Shown here: positions 11,418 to 23,800 of the stretch, piece after piece
Layout of the letters: each line of letters starts with the position of its first letter
Numbering within the stretch: the first letter of the stretch is position 1
From: Glycine soja
Lineage: Eukaryota > Streptophyta > Magnoliopsida > Fabales > Fabaceae
Assembly: GCF_004193775.1 (NCBI RefSeq)
Contig: NC_041019.1
Coordinates: forward strand, 69,501 to 133,500
Direction: 5' to 3'
Length of the DNA: 64,000 bases
Position numbers and translations under genes: made by a program
Notes under the pieces: generated by a model
Seen by the model: the letters and a program-made list of their open reading frames with translations, nothing else
What the model was told of the DNA's origin: nothing
Databases searched by the model: none

Positions 11418-13849
11418 CCAATTTGATGAACGCTACAGGCAAGAAATAAAAATAGTGAGCAACGAAACCAAAAGAGGAAAATAGCAAAGGCAGGAGGGGA
11501 CAAAAAAGGTGTGAATGAAGAAAATAGGAAACAATAATGATAAACTAAATGAAAACCGAAAAGAACAAACATCAGAAGGAGAAATGTGTGAAAGAAACTT
11601 ACAGCAGTTGAGTGGAATCTGGAAGGTCTCATGTTTGTGTGTGAACGTAAAATCAGTTACACAAAGGAGTTGAAAAACCATTTTGTCACCAAACACAATA
11701 TATATATATATATATAGTAAATGGATGTATGTTTTGCGTTTGTAACTGGTGGAGTAGTTACTTCTTTAAAACCGCGAATTAATTCGAGACTCCTCGAAGG
11801 TTGCTGCAGACCACAATTCCGAACAGTCACAACCAATAGACATTAATAGTGCCTTTAATGATTTTTTTTACGCTCACCCATATTGTTTACATCAATTACG
11901 TAAATTAGTGAATATGAATGCATGATAATCATCACATTTAGTAGGCCATCCACCATGATTAGACAGGTTGTATGGCACCACAGGAAAATACAATGCCTGG
12001 AATTATGCAGTACATTTATTAAGCAGATTCTCATATCTAAAATAATGATAACCATAAACTGCAATGGTTGGACTAAACTGTAAATGCAATCAGGAATAGG
12101 ATGTGTGAGCTTCAAATGAATGTCAATAAATCAATGTCAATGTACAACAAAATCTACTAAAGAAAAGCTCCCCAGAATCCAATCCAAAATAAAGAAATGA
12201 CACATAAAAATCAAGAATGTATATATAATATACATGTTTAATAAGTTGGTGGATTGATCAATTACCCGTATAGGAAATGCCTAGTCAGAACCCTGCAAGC
12301 GTGGAAAATAGGAAAACCAAAAATAATAAATTAGTTTCTGTATAACATTTGACCTTCCATAGACTTATATCTCATTCCATCCCTTTAAATAAAAGCTATG
12401 TTTCCTCCTTTTGTTGTAAAAAAATAAAGTTAATTTATTTTCCAAGTGCTTTTCTCCATGAGTGTTTGGCTAAGGTTCTCCTTTTAAAGTAACACAAATC
12501 TGGAAAAAGTTGGGTCAAACACTACTTAAAAATAAACCCTAAACAAAAACACGATAATCCAAATAGAGGATGTAACCTATCGTGAAAGCCAAAATCAATT
12601 GCTTCTACAATCCACCTTCAAATGTGAGAATTGTGTTGTCTGTGATAGATGACATGCAGTTCCCCTATTTCAAACATATGATGCATGGAACACCTGTTTG
12701 CCCGTGAATTCAAATAATGACCACATTCACATAATAGACACGTCACAAATTTTCAATTTTAAGTACAATATATGGGAGGTTCACAGGAAAAAGAAACAAT
12801 AAGGAGGTAGAAAGCAAGTACCTTGTAGTGGGAACACAAATGTTCCACATTGTAGTTTAAGAGAGTGACATAACAACAGAAGAAGAAAAATTCTGAAAAC
12901 CTATATCCCTGGAATATCCTTGATAGATAGTCAAATTAGTAAGACATGCAACAAAATAAATGGGCTGAACAACACCTAGACCATCAACTTGCAAGCTCGT
13001 TTCGCTTCCAAAATCCAAAAAGTGTTATAAGACAGGAAAAAAACTTAGGAACTCAGGGGCACTTTGGTATTTTCCGTATTGGCAGGGGCCTTGTCTGTAT
13101 ATAGCAGATAGATCAAAACAGGAAAAAAAACACAATATGATAAACCAAATACTCTTCAGTATATGGGCCTGTCATTCATAAATGTGGTTGAATAACGAAT
13201 GTATACAACACATATATACAAATAATCATTTGTGTATTACATATTGAAAGTTTAATTAGAAGAACAAAAAAGCTTAAACTGAATGTTGCCAAATAGAGGA
13301 AAATCAAATTTTCAAAAAGGAGAAATGTTGGATTCGTTGCAAGGACAAAGAGGTTAGGTAAGCCTCAAAAGCTAATTCAAATAACCCTAAAAAATATAAT
13401 TACAATAAGTTACCCCAGAGCCAAGTAGGAAAAATATTCATAGAGGATTGTGTGCATCTAAAAAACATGTTATATGTTTATCCATGAAGTGAGCCACCTC
13501 ATGATTGGTTAGCTGCAAAAGTGAGCCACGTCTAAAATTATGGCCGGCTAAAATATTGACAACAGTGTAACCCAACCATCAGTAAGCAGTGAAAAATGGC
13601 AATTTGGTAGTTGTTTTGGAGAGAAAGTGGAATGTCAGAAGGCAAACCCAAAGGACAAAAACGATGGATCACACAATACCACACATGGCCCTCTTGATTT
13701 ATTGCCCCATTAGAATCCTGAGGCATAAGAAAAGCCATGAACATAGTGGTTAGCCATTAAGCCAAACAAAAATGTGATTAAGTCAATGTGAGTGTTCATG
13801 TAATGGTGACAAAACCATCACGATAGTTTTTTTTCATGCACAACTAAAG
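11418..13849. other. Long non-coding stretch
   Basis: No coding region could be supported on either strand. A short AT microsatellite sits at about 11700-11716. The ORFs at 11396-11696, 11855-12115 and 13538-13744 are isolated, have no recognised domain, and two of them overlap in different frames. Confidence 0.4.
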
Positions 13850-14134
13850 CCAGTGAATGTGCTCAGTAGATAACAAACAATTCCGGCCACATAGAAAATC
13901 AATATTTATCAATTTTAGTGAATACTAAAATCTAATTGGATTTCAATAAATATTGTAGTGTTTAGGCCACATAGAAAATCAATATTTATCAGTTTTAGTG
14001 AATACTAAAATCTAATTGGATTTCAATAAATATTGTAGTGTCTAAACATAGGATTAGCTGCAGGCTTTGATCCCATGGGTACAATAAAAATGACTCCAAA
14101 AAGACATTTTGATGGTATCTACTTTTAGGGCTAT

Positions 14135-16011
14135 TGTCATACCCTAATTTCGTCCGGGGACCTTTGCTTTATGACATGCGACCTTTCTTTGGTCCTTGTG
14201 AGGTGCTTGGCACCCATCATTAGGCAATTTGTGAAATTCCAGGACATGCCGGAAAACCAAAAAATATTGATGCACAATCCGTAAGTTTCCGTGACACACC
14301 GGAAATCAAATGGAAGCATCGTTGCATAATTAAGTGAGATTCCGTAACATTCCGTAAGTCAAAAAGGGGATGATTATGTAATCCGCAAGGTTCCGTAACA
14401 TTACGGAAAGAAAACAAGTATCGTTACGAGATTCGTAAGTTTCCGTAACTTTACGAAAAAAGAATCACCAAAAAAGGTAAGGGGGTGAACTTATCAAGAT
14501 AGGGGTGTAAATAGCAATTCAAATCTAGGCCCTTCCAGGACATTTTGGAAGTTGGGTTGCTTAAGGAGGAAGCAACTGGGCGGCAAGCTCCTCCACGTTT
14601 TTGAAAAATGGTTTTCGGGGCTTCCGCGGCTTCCGTAATACTTCCGTAAAATTTCCGAAAACCTTGGGTAAGCATATTCCACTTAACATTGGTAAAAGGG
14701 AAAAGAAAAAAGATGAAAATCAAATTCGAAAACAGTTCCGTAAGGCTTCCGTAACTTTTCCGTAAAATACGAAAAGGGGGGTGAACTTAGTAATTCGGGT
14801 GCGCTTAGAAATCTTCTTCATTAAGTCTTTGGGTGGCAAGCACCTCCCTTTTTTTTCTATAAATAGGGGAGGGGGGAGCTGTTTCAAAATGTTCAGCCCC
14901 TTTGGCACTTCTCTCTCTTTCAAATTTGCTTGGAAAAATCGTTTCCGTGAAGAAAATCTAAGCCGAGGCGCTTCCGAAACGTTTCCGTAACGTTTTCCGT
15001 GAAGAATTTCGCAAAGGTTTCAACCGTTCTTCGACGTTCTTCATTCGTTCTTCATCGTTCTTCGATCTTCAACGGGTAAGTACCTCGAACCAAGCTTTTC
15101 GATTCATTCTATGTACCCGTAGTGGTCCACATTGTGTTTCGTGCATTTTTATTCTCGTTTTGTTTACTTTTTATACCCCCTGTTGACGTGCTTAAGCCAT
15201 TTTACTTAAGTCATTTCTCGCTTAACTTAAAAATAAAATAAATTTCCACCGAACGTTTGAATTGTATTATCCATTAACTTCGGTTAAAATAAATTTCGAC
15301 CGTTCGGTCGTGCCGTAACCACGTTGGAAATCAAAAAGAGGTAAAAAATAATATAATAATCAAAAAGACATCTTTTAGTAAAATAAAGCGGAAAATCAAT
15401 CGGACGTTTTCTCTTTGGGATTTCTCATTCTTAATCGAATTGATTAATAACTAAAGTGAAACTAAAGGCTAAAATCAATTCGCCTAGTCAAGCTCGTCCA
15501 TAAAAATAGGCTTTTGAAGTTTGTCATTTCATTTTCTCACTAAGTAAAATGGATCATTTTTAAGGTCCAACGCCTTAAAATGATCACCTCTTAAAGTAAA
15601 AAAGAATCACTTGATAAAAAAGAACTACGTAGGTCTGATTTTCTCATCCCAAATTGAGGAATACGTAGGAGCAAAGGGAAACACCCTTGTCGACCACAAA
15701 AAGAGAAAATATAAAAAGGGTATAAAGGATATAGAGACATAAAAAGGGAACATGAAAAATCAAAGTCATGTTTGCACATTCGATTAAAGGCTGCCGTCCC
15801 TTGGGACGGACGTGTGGGGTGCTAATACCTTCCCCGTGCGTAAATACAACTCCCGAACCTTTCACTTAAAAGTTCGTAGATCACGTCTTTTCCGGTTTTT
15901 CCGACGTTTTCCTCAAATAAACGTTGGTGGCGACTCCGCGCGTATTCCTTTCGTGGAACACGCATCCCGCGAGTCACGCGTCGCCCTCCCGCCGAAGGGT
16001 AGGTTGCGACA
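14135..16011. mobile_element. Solo LTR (1877 bp) of a Gypsy-type retrotransposon
   Basis: The block starts TGTCATACCCTAATTTCG and ends GGTTGCGACA, so the termini are the inverted repeat TGTC...GACA. It is flanked on both sides by a perfect 5-bp duplication, GCTAT (14130-14134 and 16012-16016). It interrupts the first copy of a tandem duplication whose second copy lacks it, which confirms it as an insertion. No gag or pol is present, so it is a solo LTR left by recombination between two LTRs. Assignment to Gypsy is from its length and overall look and is less certain. The orientation is probably plus, from the TATA box at 14858. Confidence 0.9.
14858..14866 (+). promoter_or_regulatory. Probable LTR promoter TATA box
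   Basis: CTATAAATA within the solo LTR, followed by AGGGGAGG and, about 50-80 bp later, pyrimidine-rich sequence that could contain the start site. This is the expected organisation of an LTR U3/R promoter. It suggests plus-strand orientation and a residual ability to initiate transcription into the flanking repeats. Confidence 0.45.
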
Positions 16012-17010
16012 GCTATATATTTAATTTACAGAATTCGAAGGCTTTTAGTGTCATCTACACATCCTTACCACATACCTGCAGTTCTGCAAATTACTCACAA
16101 TTTTTAAACAAAAGAAAGGAAATATATAATGGACAATACTGAGTCAAATAAATATGTCATTGATACCAATAAAAATGCACGCTCACAGATAAAAACACAT
16201 ACTGATTGCAACTTGTCATTACCCCATTCACTTAGAGATACCCAGATGAATCCTGTGGGCTCCAGTAAGTACCTCATAGCGCTAGTTGTGTGAGTTTAAA
16301 TACATGGACATCCACCATGTCGAAACAAAAGCTGGGAGGCTGTAACCCAAAAGAAACCAAGCAAAAAACCAAATGATGTATCTGTTACAAATGTGTATTC
16401 GGCTGTGTCTTGAAACACAACCAAACGTTTTTTCAGGAGTGGATGTGCTCAGTAGATAACAAACAGTAATGGCCACATAGAAAAGTAATATTGATCAGTT
16501 TTAGTGTGATCTTAAACCCAATTGAATTTGAATAAATATTAAAGTGTTAAAACATAGGATTAGCTGCAGGCTTTCATGAAATGGGTTCAATAAAAATGGC
16601 TTTAAGAATCACACATCCTTACCCCATACCTAAAGTTATGCAAATTGCTCACAGTACCTAAAGAGAACAAAGGAAATATGTAATGGTCAATGCTGAGTCA
16701 AATAAGTATGTCATTGACAGTAATAAAGAAGCACGGTCACAGATAAAAACACATACTGATGGCGACTTGTCATAATCCCATTCACTTAGAGATACCTAGG
16801 TGAATCAGGCTGGCTCTAGTAAGTACCTTATAGTGTGTGAAAGGCAACTTAGTTCTATGAGTTTAAAGCCATGGACATCCACCTTGTCCAAACCAAACCT
16901 GGGAAATTGTAACCCAAAAGAAACCTAGGAAAAAAACAAATGATGTATCTGACACAAATGTGTATAATCATGTGCCTTGAAACACAACCAAATGTTTTTC
17001 TAGGTAAAAA

Positions 17011-18029
17011 GCTAAAAATAGGAAAGCCAATGAAATGTACACTATCCCGTGCCTTCAAACACCTCTAGGTCCATGATATTGCAACCACCTCAAAAGAGCA
17101 AACGTCAGAACATGGACTTGCAGAAAGATGTGGTTATTTTTTTTAGCAAAGGAAATAATAGCAAACATCGATCCCAAAATCAAGAAATAATAGTAACCAT
17201 CGATCCAAGAATCAGGCAAACAAATAAACATTAGCCCCAACAAAAAAAAATTAAAATACAGAAACATATAGATTAGGCATCAAATCCATACCCTCAATGA
17301 ACCTAGCAAAGTGAAAACGGCCCAAAATAAATCGTAGAAGATAAAAAATACACAAACAACAACAACACATTTTTTCTGATGCAGGGTAACAGAAAGTTGA
17401 CATCTTTAGTATCCAACACAACAACAGAAGTCCACAACATTGGAAACAGACAAAGGTCACGCCTTTTTTCTATCGAAAGCAAAAAAAAAAACAAAGTATT
17501 TAATAAATCGAGCAAAGAATGGAAGGCTCACAGTTTTTGGGACCCAGTGAAACACAAAGTTGAAAGTTTTAGCCATAAAAACGAACACAAAGGTCAAACC
17601 CACAAAGAAGGCAAGACAAACAGGTTGTGTGATTTTCACAAACATAAAGGTCGCAACTTCAAAATCGGACATAGCTACATTTGTATGCATCACAACAACA
17701 TAAGTCCACAACATCAAAATCAGACAAAGGTGACACCTTTTTTCCATCCAAAGCAATATAAAAACCAAAGCGGGAAAAAAATCAAACAAAGAAGGGTCTT
17801 GCATGGGCAGAGTGCCGTTAGCCTGTCCCAAAAATCACCACAAAAAATTAGACAAAAAAAAGGAGGAAAATAGATAAAAATGGAACCTTTATTCTTCAAC
17901 ACCGTTGGTGAAGATCTCTTCCATAGAGGAGGCCGCAACTTTAGATGTAAAAAAAAAACACAGAAGAAGGAAGAGAAGGAAGGCAGAAGAAGGAACCGAA
18001 GGAAGGAAGAGAGAACGGGGAGATAAGAA
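17011..18029. repeat. Diverged internal repeats, A-rich
   Basis: Phrases of the type 'cacaacaa...agtccacaacat...cagacaaaggt.acacctttttt' occur at about 17400-17480 and again at 17690-17770. A weaker third copy ('acgaacacaaaggtcaaaccc') lies near 17580. Long ORFs on both strands here (17379-17873 plus, 17457-17831 minus) mirror each other across the repeats and show no known domain. I treat them as non-coding. Confidence 0.5.
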
Positions 18030-18500
18030 CAGGATCGTGTACAAACATTTTGGGGCCTAAGGCGAAAATGTTAAATGAGTCTTTTTTTTACAAGAATTTT
18101 AAAGAGACTTAGTATATTATATAAAATATCAACTTTTATATTAATGTTCTAGCTTTTTTAGCTGCAAAATCATTTATCAGAGTTTTATAATCAAGCAATT
18201 CTAACACTTCACTTTCAATAGATAAAATAGCTAACTCATTCAATCTATCTTATAACATTGTTGATTTTAATTTTAATCAATAGATAAAATAGCTAACCCA
18301 ACCGTATACATTCATAACTTAAGGTTATGTAGTCTTATTAATGAAAAAAATGATTACAAATAATAGATCATATCTTAACAAAATTTACCACTTAATAATT
18401 TAAATTGACAAAAAAATATTAAAAATGTAAAAAAAATAAAATGAAACTCTTGGGGGCCTAAGGCAAAGGCCTCATTGGCCTTATGGTTTCCACGACCCTG
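18030..18500. mobile_element. hAT-like MITE with CAGGRTCGTG ends
   Basis: The left end reads CAGGATCGTG (18030-18039) and the right end, on the opposite strand, CAGGGTCGTG (18491-18500). Both ends continue with GGGGCCTAAGGC and a related GGCCTTTGCCTTAGGCCCC region, which I associate with non-autonomous hAT-type elements. The interior is AT-rich and non-coding. The expected 8-bp target duplication is not evident (GATAAGAA against AATTATAA), so the ends have decayed or the superfamily assignment is wrong. Confidence 0.5.
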
Positions 18501-20300
18501 AATTATAATATATTACTTAAGTAAATAATTTATATTATACATATATATTTCTTTTATAATATATTTTTTATGTAAGATCTTTTATCTTGAAAAAGTGAAA
18601 TATGACCATGATTTTGATTTGTAAATTTCATATTAACACTTTTATGTTGAGACTTGAGACCAATATTACCCATATACTTTCAAATAGTATTTTGATTTTG
18701 AATTGACTTGTAAATCTCTAATATTATTTTGTATATTATGATTGTATTAGATTTAACATATATTATATTTGTTTCGCTCTATTTAAGAATAATAAATTTA
18801 TATATCTATATTGTCATCATATGATATCCAAGTTTAATTTATAGGTTTTGTTAAGTGATTAAAACATTAATATTAATAATAGATTTGTTAGATGATTATA
18901 TTTGCAATGCTATTTATTTGTAAGTTAAATTTAAAAGAATTTTGCGAAGTAAATAAAAAATAATAAAATGATAGAACCTCAATACAAAAAGAATTGCATG
19001 ATACTATTATCTACTAATTACTCCACTAATTCAGCATCAATTATCCACTTTAAAAAATCACTTCAAGTCTTTGAAAGAATGCAAAGATAACAAGAAGAAG
19101 AGAGAGAAGATGATAGAACTAAACAAATTAAAGTAACAATTTTATGTATACAATTTTAAAATATTCTATCCGTTATAACTTAGAAGTAAAAATCAAACAT
19201 ATAATTTTAATTAGTTTTATTCTTTCCGTTGCAATTTTATAGGCACTTAAAATAAGTAAATTTGTCTTTTGATTTCTTAATTTAGGAGGTAATAGTGCAT
19301 GTATCTATGGGGGAAAACAATTCTTAGGTTAGACTTTATTTATTTTTCAACCGAACTCAGAGTTTGTTTCTTTTTCTTTCTTACAATGAATCATGGATTA
19401 CAAAAAAAAATATTACCATTCAAAATCTGAAACAAACCAATTAATAATTATTATAATAATCAATTATACAATGGTACATGTTATTCCAATTATAATTACT
19501 ATCAATGATAATAACAATCTGCGAGCAATCCCGTTTTTTGCGTCTGTAACAATTATCTACGATTCTAATTCGAAAGAGAGATTGTAATATTACATTTTTT
19601 TTGCTGGGTAGACTGTAATATTATATAGTAACTAGTATATTGGAAAAAAGAACAGGACCTAAGACTGTCTAGCCTCACGCTGTACACGGGTCCTGGATAA
19701 GAAGTGGAGAGAGAGGAATGAGAGAGAACGACAAAATGGAAAATGAACACTCACATTTCTTTTGGTCTCCATTTGCTCCCTTTTTCTCTTCCTCTTTTCT
19801 TCTCCGGTTTCTCTACTCAACCCCGCCGTAAGTATGTATCTTACCATTTTGTTTGCCTCCATTCGTTTGAACTTCATGGGTAAAATTGTGAGCTTGGTGT
19901 TCCTTTTCTTTTTCGTGGGATTTTTACTAATAATTATCAATTATTAAATTAATAAAATAAAAAAAGAAAAAATAATATTACGACAACTGACACTAAGGAA
20001 AAGAGAAGGGGCCTTTTTTGTACAATAGAGATAGACTATTGTATATAAAATTATATTATAAATATATTTTAAATATTAGTTATGACATTTTTAAAATTTA
20101 GAGAAAAGTTTTGTATGACTTAATTAAAATTATATTTGTATAATTTATATAAAAGTTGGTGATTTGAACCCAATTTATATTATGTAAACCAAATATTGGA
20201 ATTAAAATAGTGATTTAATGAATCTAGTGAGGATATAGATTAAGATTAGGGTACAGTTGCGTGCTTGGTTTCTTCTCAAAAGAGGGGGCGGATCGGGTAG
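18501..20300. other. AT-rich intergenic region upstream of the ubiquitin protease gene
   Basis: Very AT-rich with poly-A/T runs. A pyrimidine-rich patch with short overlapping ORFs on both strands (19659-19947) shows no domain. A candidate Helitron 5' end lies at 20031. The promoter of the gene at 20829 must be near the right end, but no clear TATA box could be assigned. Confidence 0.4.
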
Positions 20301-20828
20301 TGACCCGCCTGGACTGGTAAACAAACCAAACCAAACCTTGCAGGTCTCTCGTCAGAGGCATCCATTCCGTTCCCACAGCACTCACCACACTGTTACTCTT
20401 CTTCAATCCTTACTACAGACAGCAGTATCTTTTATTGGATTTATCTCACTCACTCACTGGCTTTGTTTTGCATCTTCTCTTGCCCAACTCCTCCAGGCCT
20501 TTCCGCCTACTCGCTGGCAGGTACTCACTTTGTATTTGTATTGTTTGTTTTCTTCATAAATGCTTTCATTCACAATATCTTTCGATCTGATGCTTTCAAC
20601 TACATTATTCCGCTCGCGTCCTAACCTTTCGGTAGGGACCCAGCAACGTATCCGAATTCGTCTTCTTCGTTCAAACATCACACTCTTATATCTGATTTCT
20701 CCTGGATTCCAAACATTAGTGCTTTGCAAACTCAAATTCTCTATTTTCGTCCTCCCCCTTTTGATGCATAATGGATATCTGTTGTGTGCTGGCAGATTTC
20801 ATTGATTTGTTTTGGATTGTAGGAACTG

Positions 20829-23800
20829 ATGGGGAAGAAAGTCAGAAAGAAGACTCGAGGTTCTGCCAAGGAGATGGGGGTTGCTACCCATTTGCCAATC
20901 AAGGTTATTGAATCATCCAACCCGACTGTCGAGTCTTTTGATGAGGTTGCAAAAGAGACAAATTCTTGCCCTCATCTTGTAAAAGGGGTTAATTTTGACA
21001 GGTTGTCCACTAAGGTTGGCTCTTCTGGATCCATTAGGTGTGAAGATTGTAGGGAAGGTGCGACTAATAGAAGGAGCGGTAAAGGAAAAGGTAAACATGG
21101 GAAGAAGAAAGGTGGTGCATCATTAGATTCAAAATCTGAGTCAAAATCTATATGGGTTTGTTTGGAGTGTGGTCAATATACCTGTGGAGGCGTGGGGCTA
21201 CCAATAACCCCTCACTGCCATGTGGTAGGGCATGCAAGGAAAAACCGGCACCCCTTGGTGGTTCATTTTGATAAGCCCCAACTGTGTTGGTGTTTTCCTT
21301 GCAACATGCTTATTCAAGTTGATAAAATTGAAAAAACTGATGAATCAGGTCATCTTCTATCTGATGTTGTGAAATTGTTGAAAGGACGATCACAAGAAAA
21401 ATCTTCAGTGGATATTGAGGATGTTTCCGTTGGGGATGGCGGTAGTATTACTTCAGAAATTAACTCAAGGGCTCTGTTTGCAAATGATTCATATGGACAA
21501 GGTGGTTATGTAGTTAGAGGTATGATTAATCTTGGGAATACTTGCTTCTTCAATTCAATTATGCAAAATCTGCTGGCTATGAATAGATTGCGGGACAACT
21601 TTCTTAAGTTAGATGCTCCTGTTGGGCCACTTATTAGTTCCTTGAAGAAGCTTTTCACTGAAACAAACCCTGAATCAGGATTGAAAAATGTTATAAATCC
21701 TAGATCTTTTTTTGGCTGTGTCTGTTCTAAGTCTCCCCAATTTCGAGGATATCAGCAGCATGACAGTCACGAATTGCTCCGTTGTTTACTGGATGGGTTA
21801 AGTACTGAAGAACTAGCCGGAAGGAAACAGAATGGTTCTCCCAAAAGAGATGGAACCTCTTCCAATACTTTAGTTGATGCTTTATTCGGGGGTCTGATAT
21901 CTAGTACTGTATGTTGCATAGAGTGTGGGCATTTCTCAACAGTGTATGAACCTTTCTTAGATCTTTCTCTGCCCGTTCCAACTAAGAAACCTCCACCTCG
22001 CAAGGCCCAACAAGAACCCCGAACCAAAAAAGCTAAACTTCCACCAAAAAAAGGTGGAAAGATTCGAGTCAGAGTTAACAGGGATACTGATTCCTTACCT
22101 GTTCAAACTCAATCAAACCAATTATCCAGCCCCGAATCATCTTGCCTTGATCAGTCCATTATATCAGTTGCTGGAGAGATGGGGACTTGTTCTGCTGATT
22201 CTACATTATTAGTTTCTGAAGAAATAAAAAGTGTAGCTGATAAAGAGGACTTGTCTTCACCTAATTTGGTTACTGCTGGAGAGTCTCAACATACACAAGT
22301 GATTGACAATGGTGCAATGAAAACATTAGACGAATTTTCATGGTTGGATTATGTGGAAGCTGGAGCAAATGAATGTGATTTCATTTCCCAAAAGGAGGAT
22401 GCTCCAGAGGTACAGGATACTGAGAGCAAAGATGAATGTTTAAATGAATTGCATGGACAGGCCACCTGTGAATCTAGTGGTCCTGTTTGTTTCCTTAAGG
22501 AGGATCAAAACCTAAGTCCCACATTTTCTTCAGCAAATGGGTGGGAAGACGAGGTTCCATTACAAGTTCAAGGTTCAGAAGTCCTGTTACTTCCATACAA
22601 AGAAGAAAGTTCCTCTGCTGCTGAGATCATTGGAGGAGATGGTGAGGGCTCCTCATCTGTTTTGGGTGGTGGTCAAGAAGAATTGGAGTTTGATGGCTTT
22701 GGTGACTTATTCAATGAGCCTGAAGTTGTTGCTGGGCCTGCTCCTAGACCATCTTCATGTAGTGAGGTTATGGAAGCTGGTTTTATCATTGGAAGCAACA
22801 GTGAGTCTGATCCAGATGAAGTAGATGATACAGATTCTCCTGTCTCTGTAGAGAGTTGCTTGGCACATTTTATAAAACCCGAGCTTCTCTCGGATGAAAA
22901 TGCCTGGCATTGTGAGAACTGTTCAAAAGTTCTCCAACATCAAAAGATGGAAGAAAAAAAGCAGGCAAGAGCTGTATCTGATAGAAATGAGACTGGAATT
23001 CATGATGAACCATGGCATGCAGTTAACTCTTGTTCTGTTAAAGTCAGAACCATTGGAAATGGGGACATAAAAAATGACCAAAACGTACAAAATTTGGTTG
23101 CATGTGATAAACACAAAACAAATCTTGAAAATGGTCAAAGAGATGAGCTTAGTTTAATTGTTAATGAAAAGGATAGTGGATCATTTGAAATGGAAGATAC
23201 ACATAATGATGAATTACAGTCTTCAAGTTTTCATAATACTTGCAATGAAGAAAGCTGTAGTCATTTAGCTGTTGATTCTTGTGTTACTGAAAATGTCCAA
23301 AGAAGAGATTCTCCGATGATAGGTAGTGATAACAATGACTCAGAAGAGGCTGACTCCAAAAGTGTGAAAGTGAAGAGGGATGCAACTAAGAGGGTCCTCA
23401 TTTATAAAGCGCCTCCTGTCTTGACCATTCACTTGAAGAGATTCAGCCAAGATGCCCGTGGGCGCTTAAGTAAATTAAATGGCCATGTCAATTTCAGAGA
23501 AACAATGGATATTAGACCCTATATTGATCCCAGGTAATTTGCCACTTTGCTAGATCTTGTTTGAAGTTTGAACAATCTATAAAGCGTAGACACCCCTTCC
23601 CAATATCAGCTTGTCAGACACTATTTAGACATGCCTTGAACAATTTAATTTTGGCTCAGTTGCCTCTTGAACACTGGCCAAGAGAGTGAGCTGACGTCTA
23701 TTATTGGCTAGACACATATCATTCACTCCTATCATACAGAAAAGATATTTTTTTAAAAGTCAACTAATATTAATATTATAAATATTAGAAATTTTTTTAA

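Larger units (their letters stand above)
13850..17010. repeat. Tandem duplication (unit about 0.6-0.7 kb), copy 1 split by a solo LTR
   Basis: Copy 1 runs from about 13855 to 14134 and resumes at 16012-16440; copy 2 runs from about 16442 to 17010. Both begin with GTGCTCAGTAGATAACAAACA, then GGCCACATAGAAAA, then ATAGGATTAGCTGCAGGCTTT. Both later contain ACACATCCTTACC, CACAGATAAAAACACATACT, CACTTAGAGATACC and GAAACACAACCAAA. Copy 1 also has a smaller internal duplication of about 90 bp (13881-13965 and 13966-14045). The copies have drifted clearly apart, so the duplication is old. Confidence 0.85.

Noticed and set aside
17379..17873. 164-residue plus-strand ORF with an overlapping 124-residue minus-strand ORF
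   Set aside because: Both span the same A-rich repeats and mirror each other; no known domain and no splice context.
18022..18508. 8-bp target duplication for the hAT-like MITE
   Set aside because: The flanking octamers GATAAGAA and AATTATAA do not match, so no duplication is claimed.
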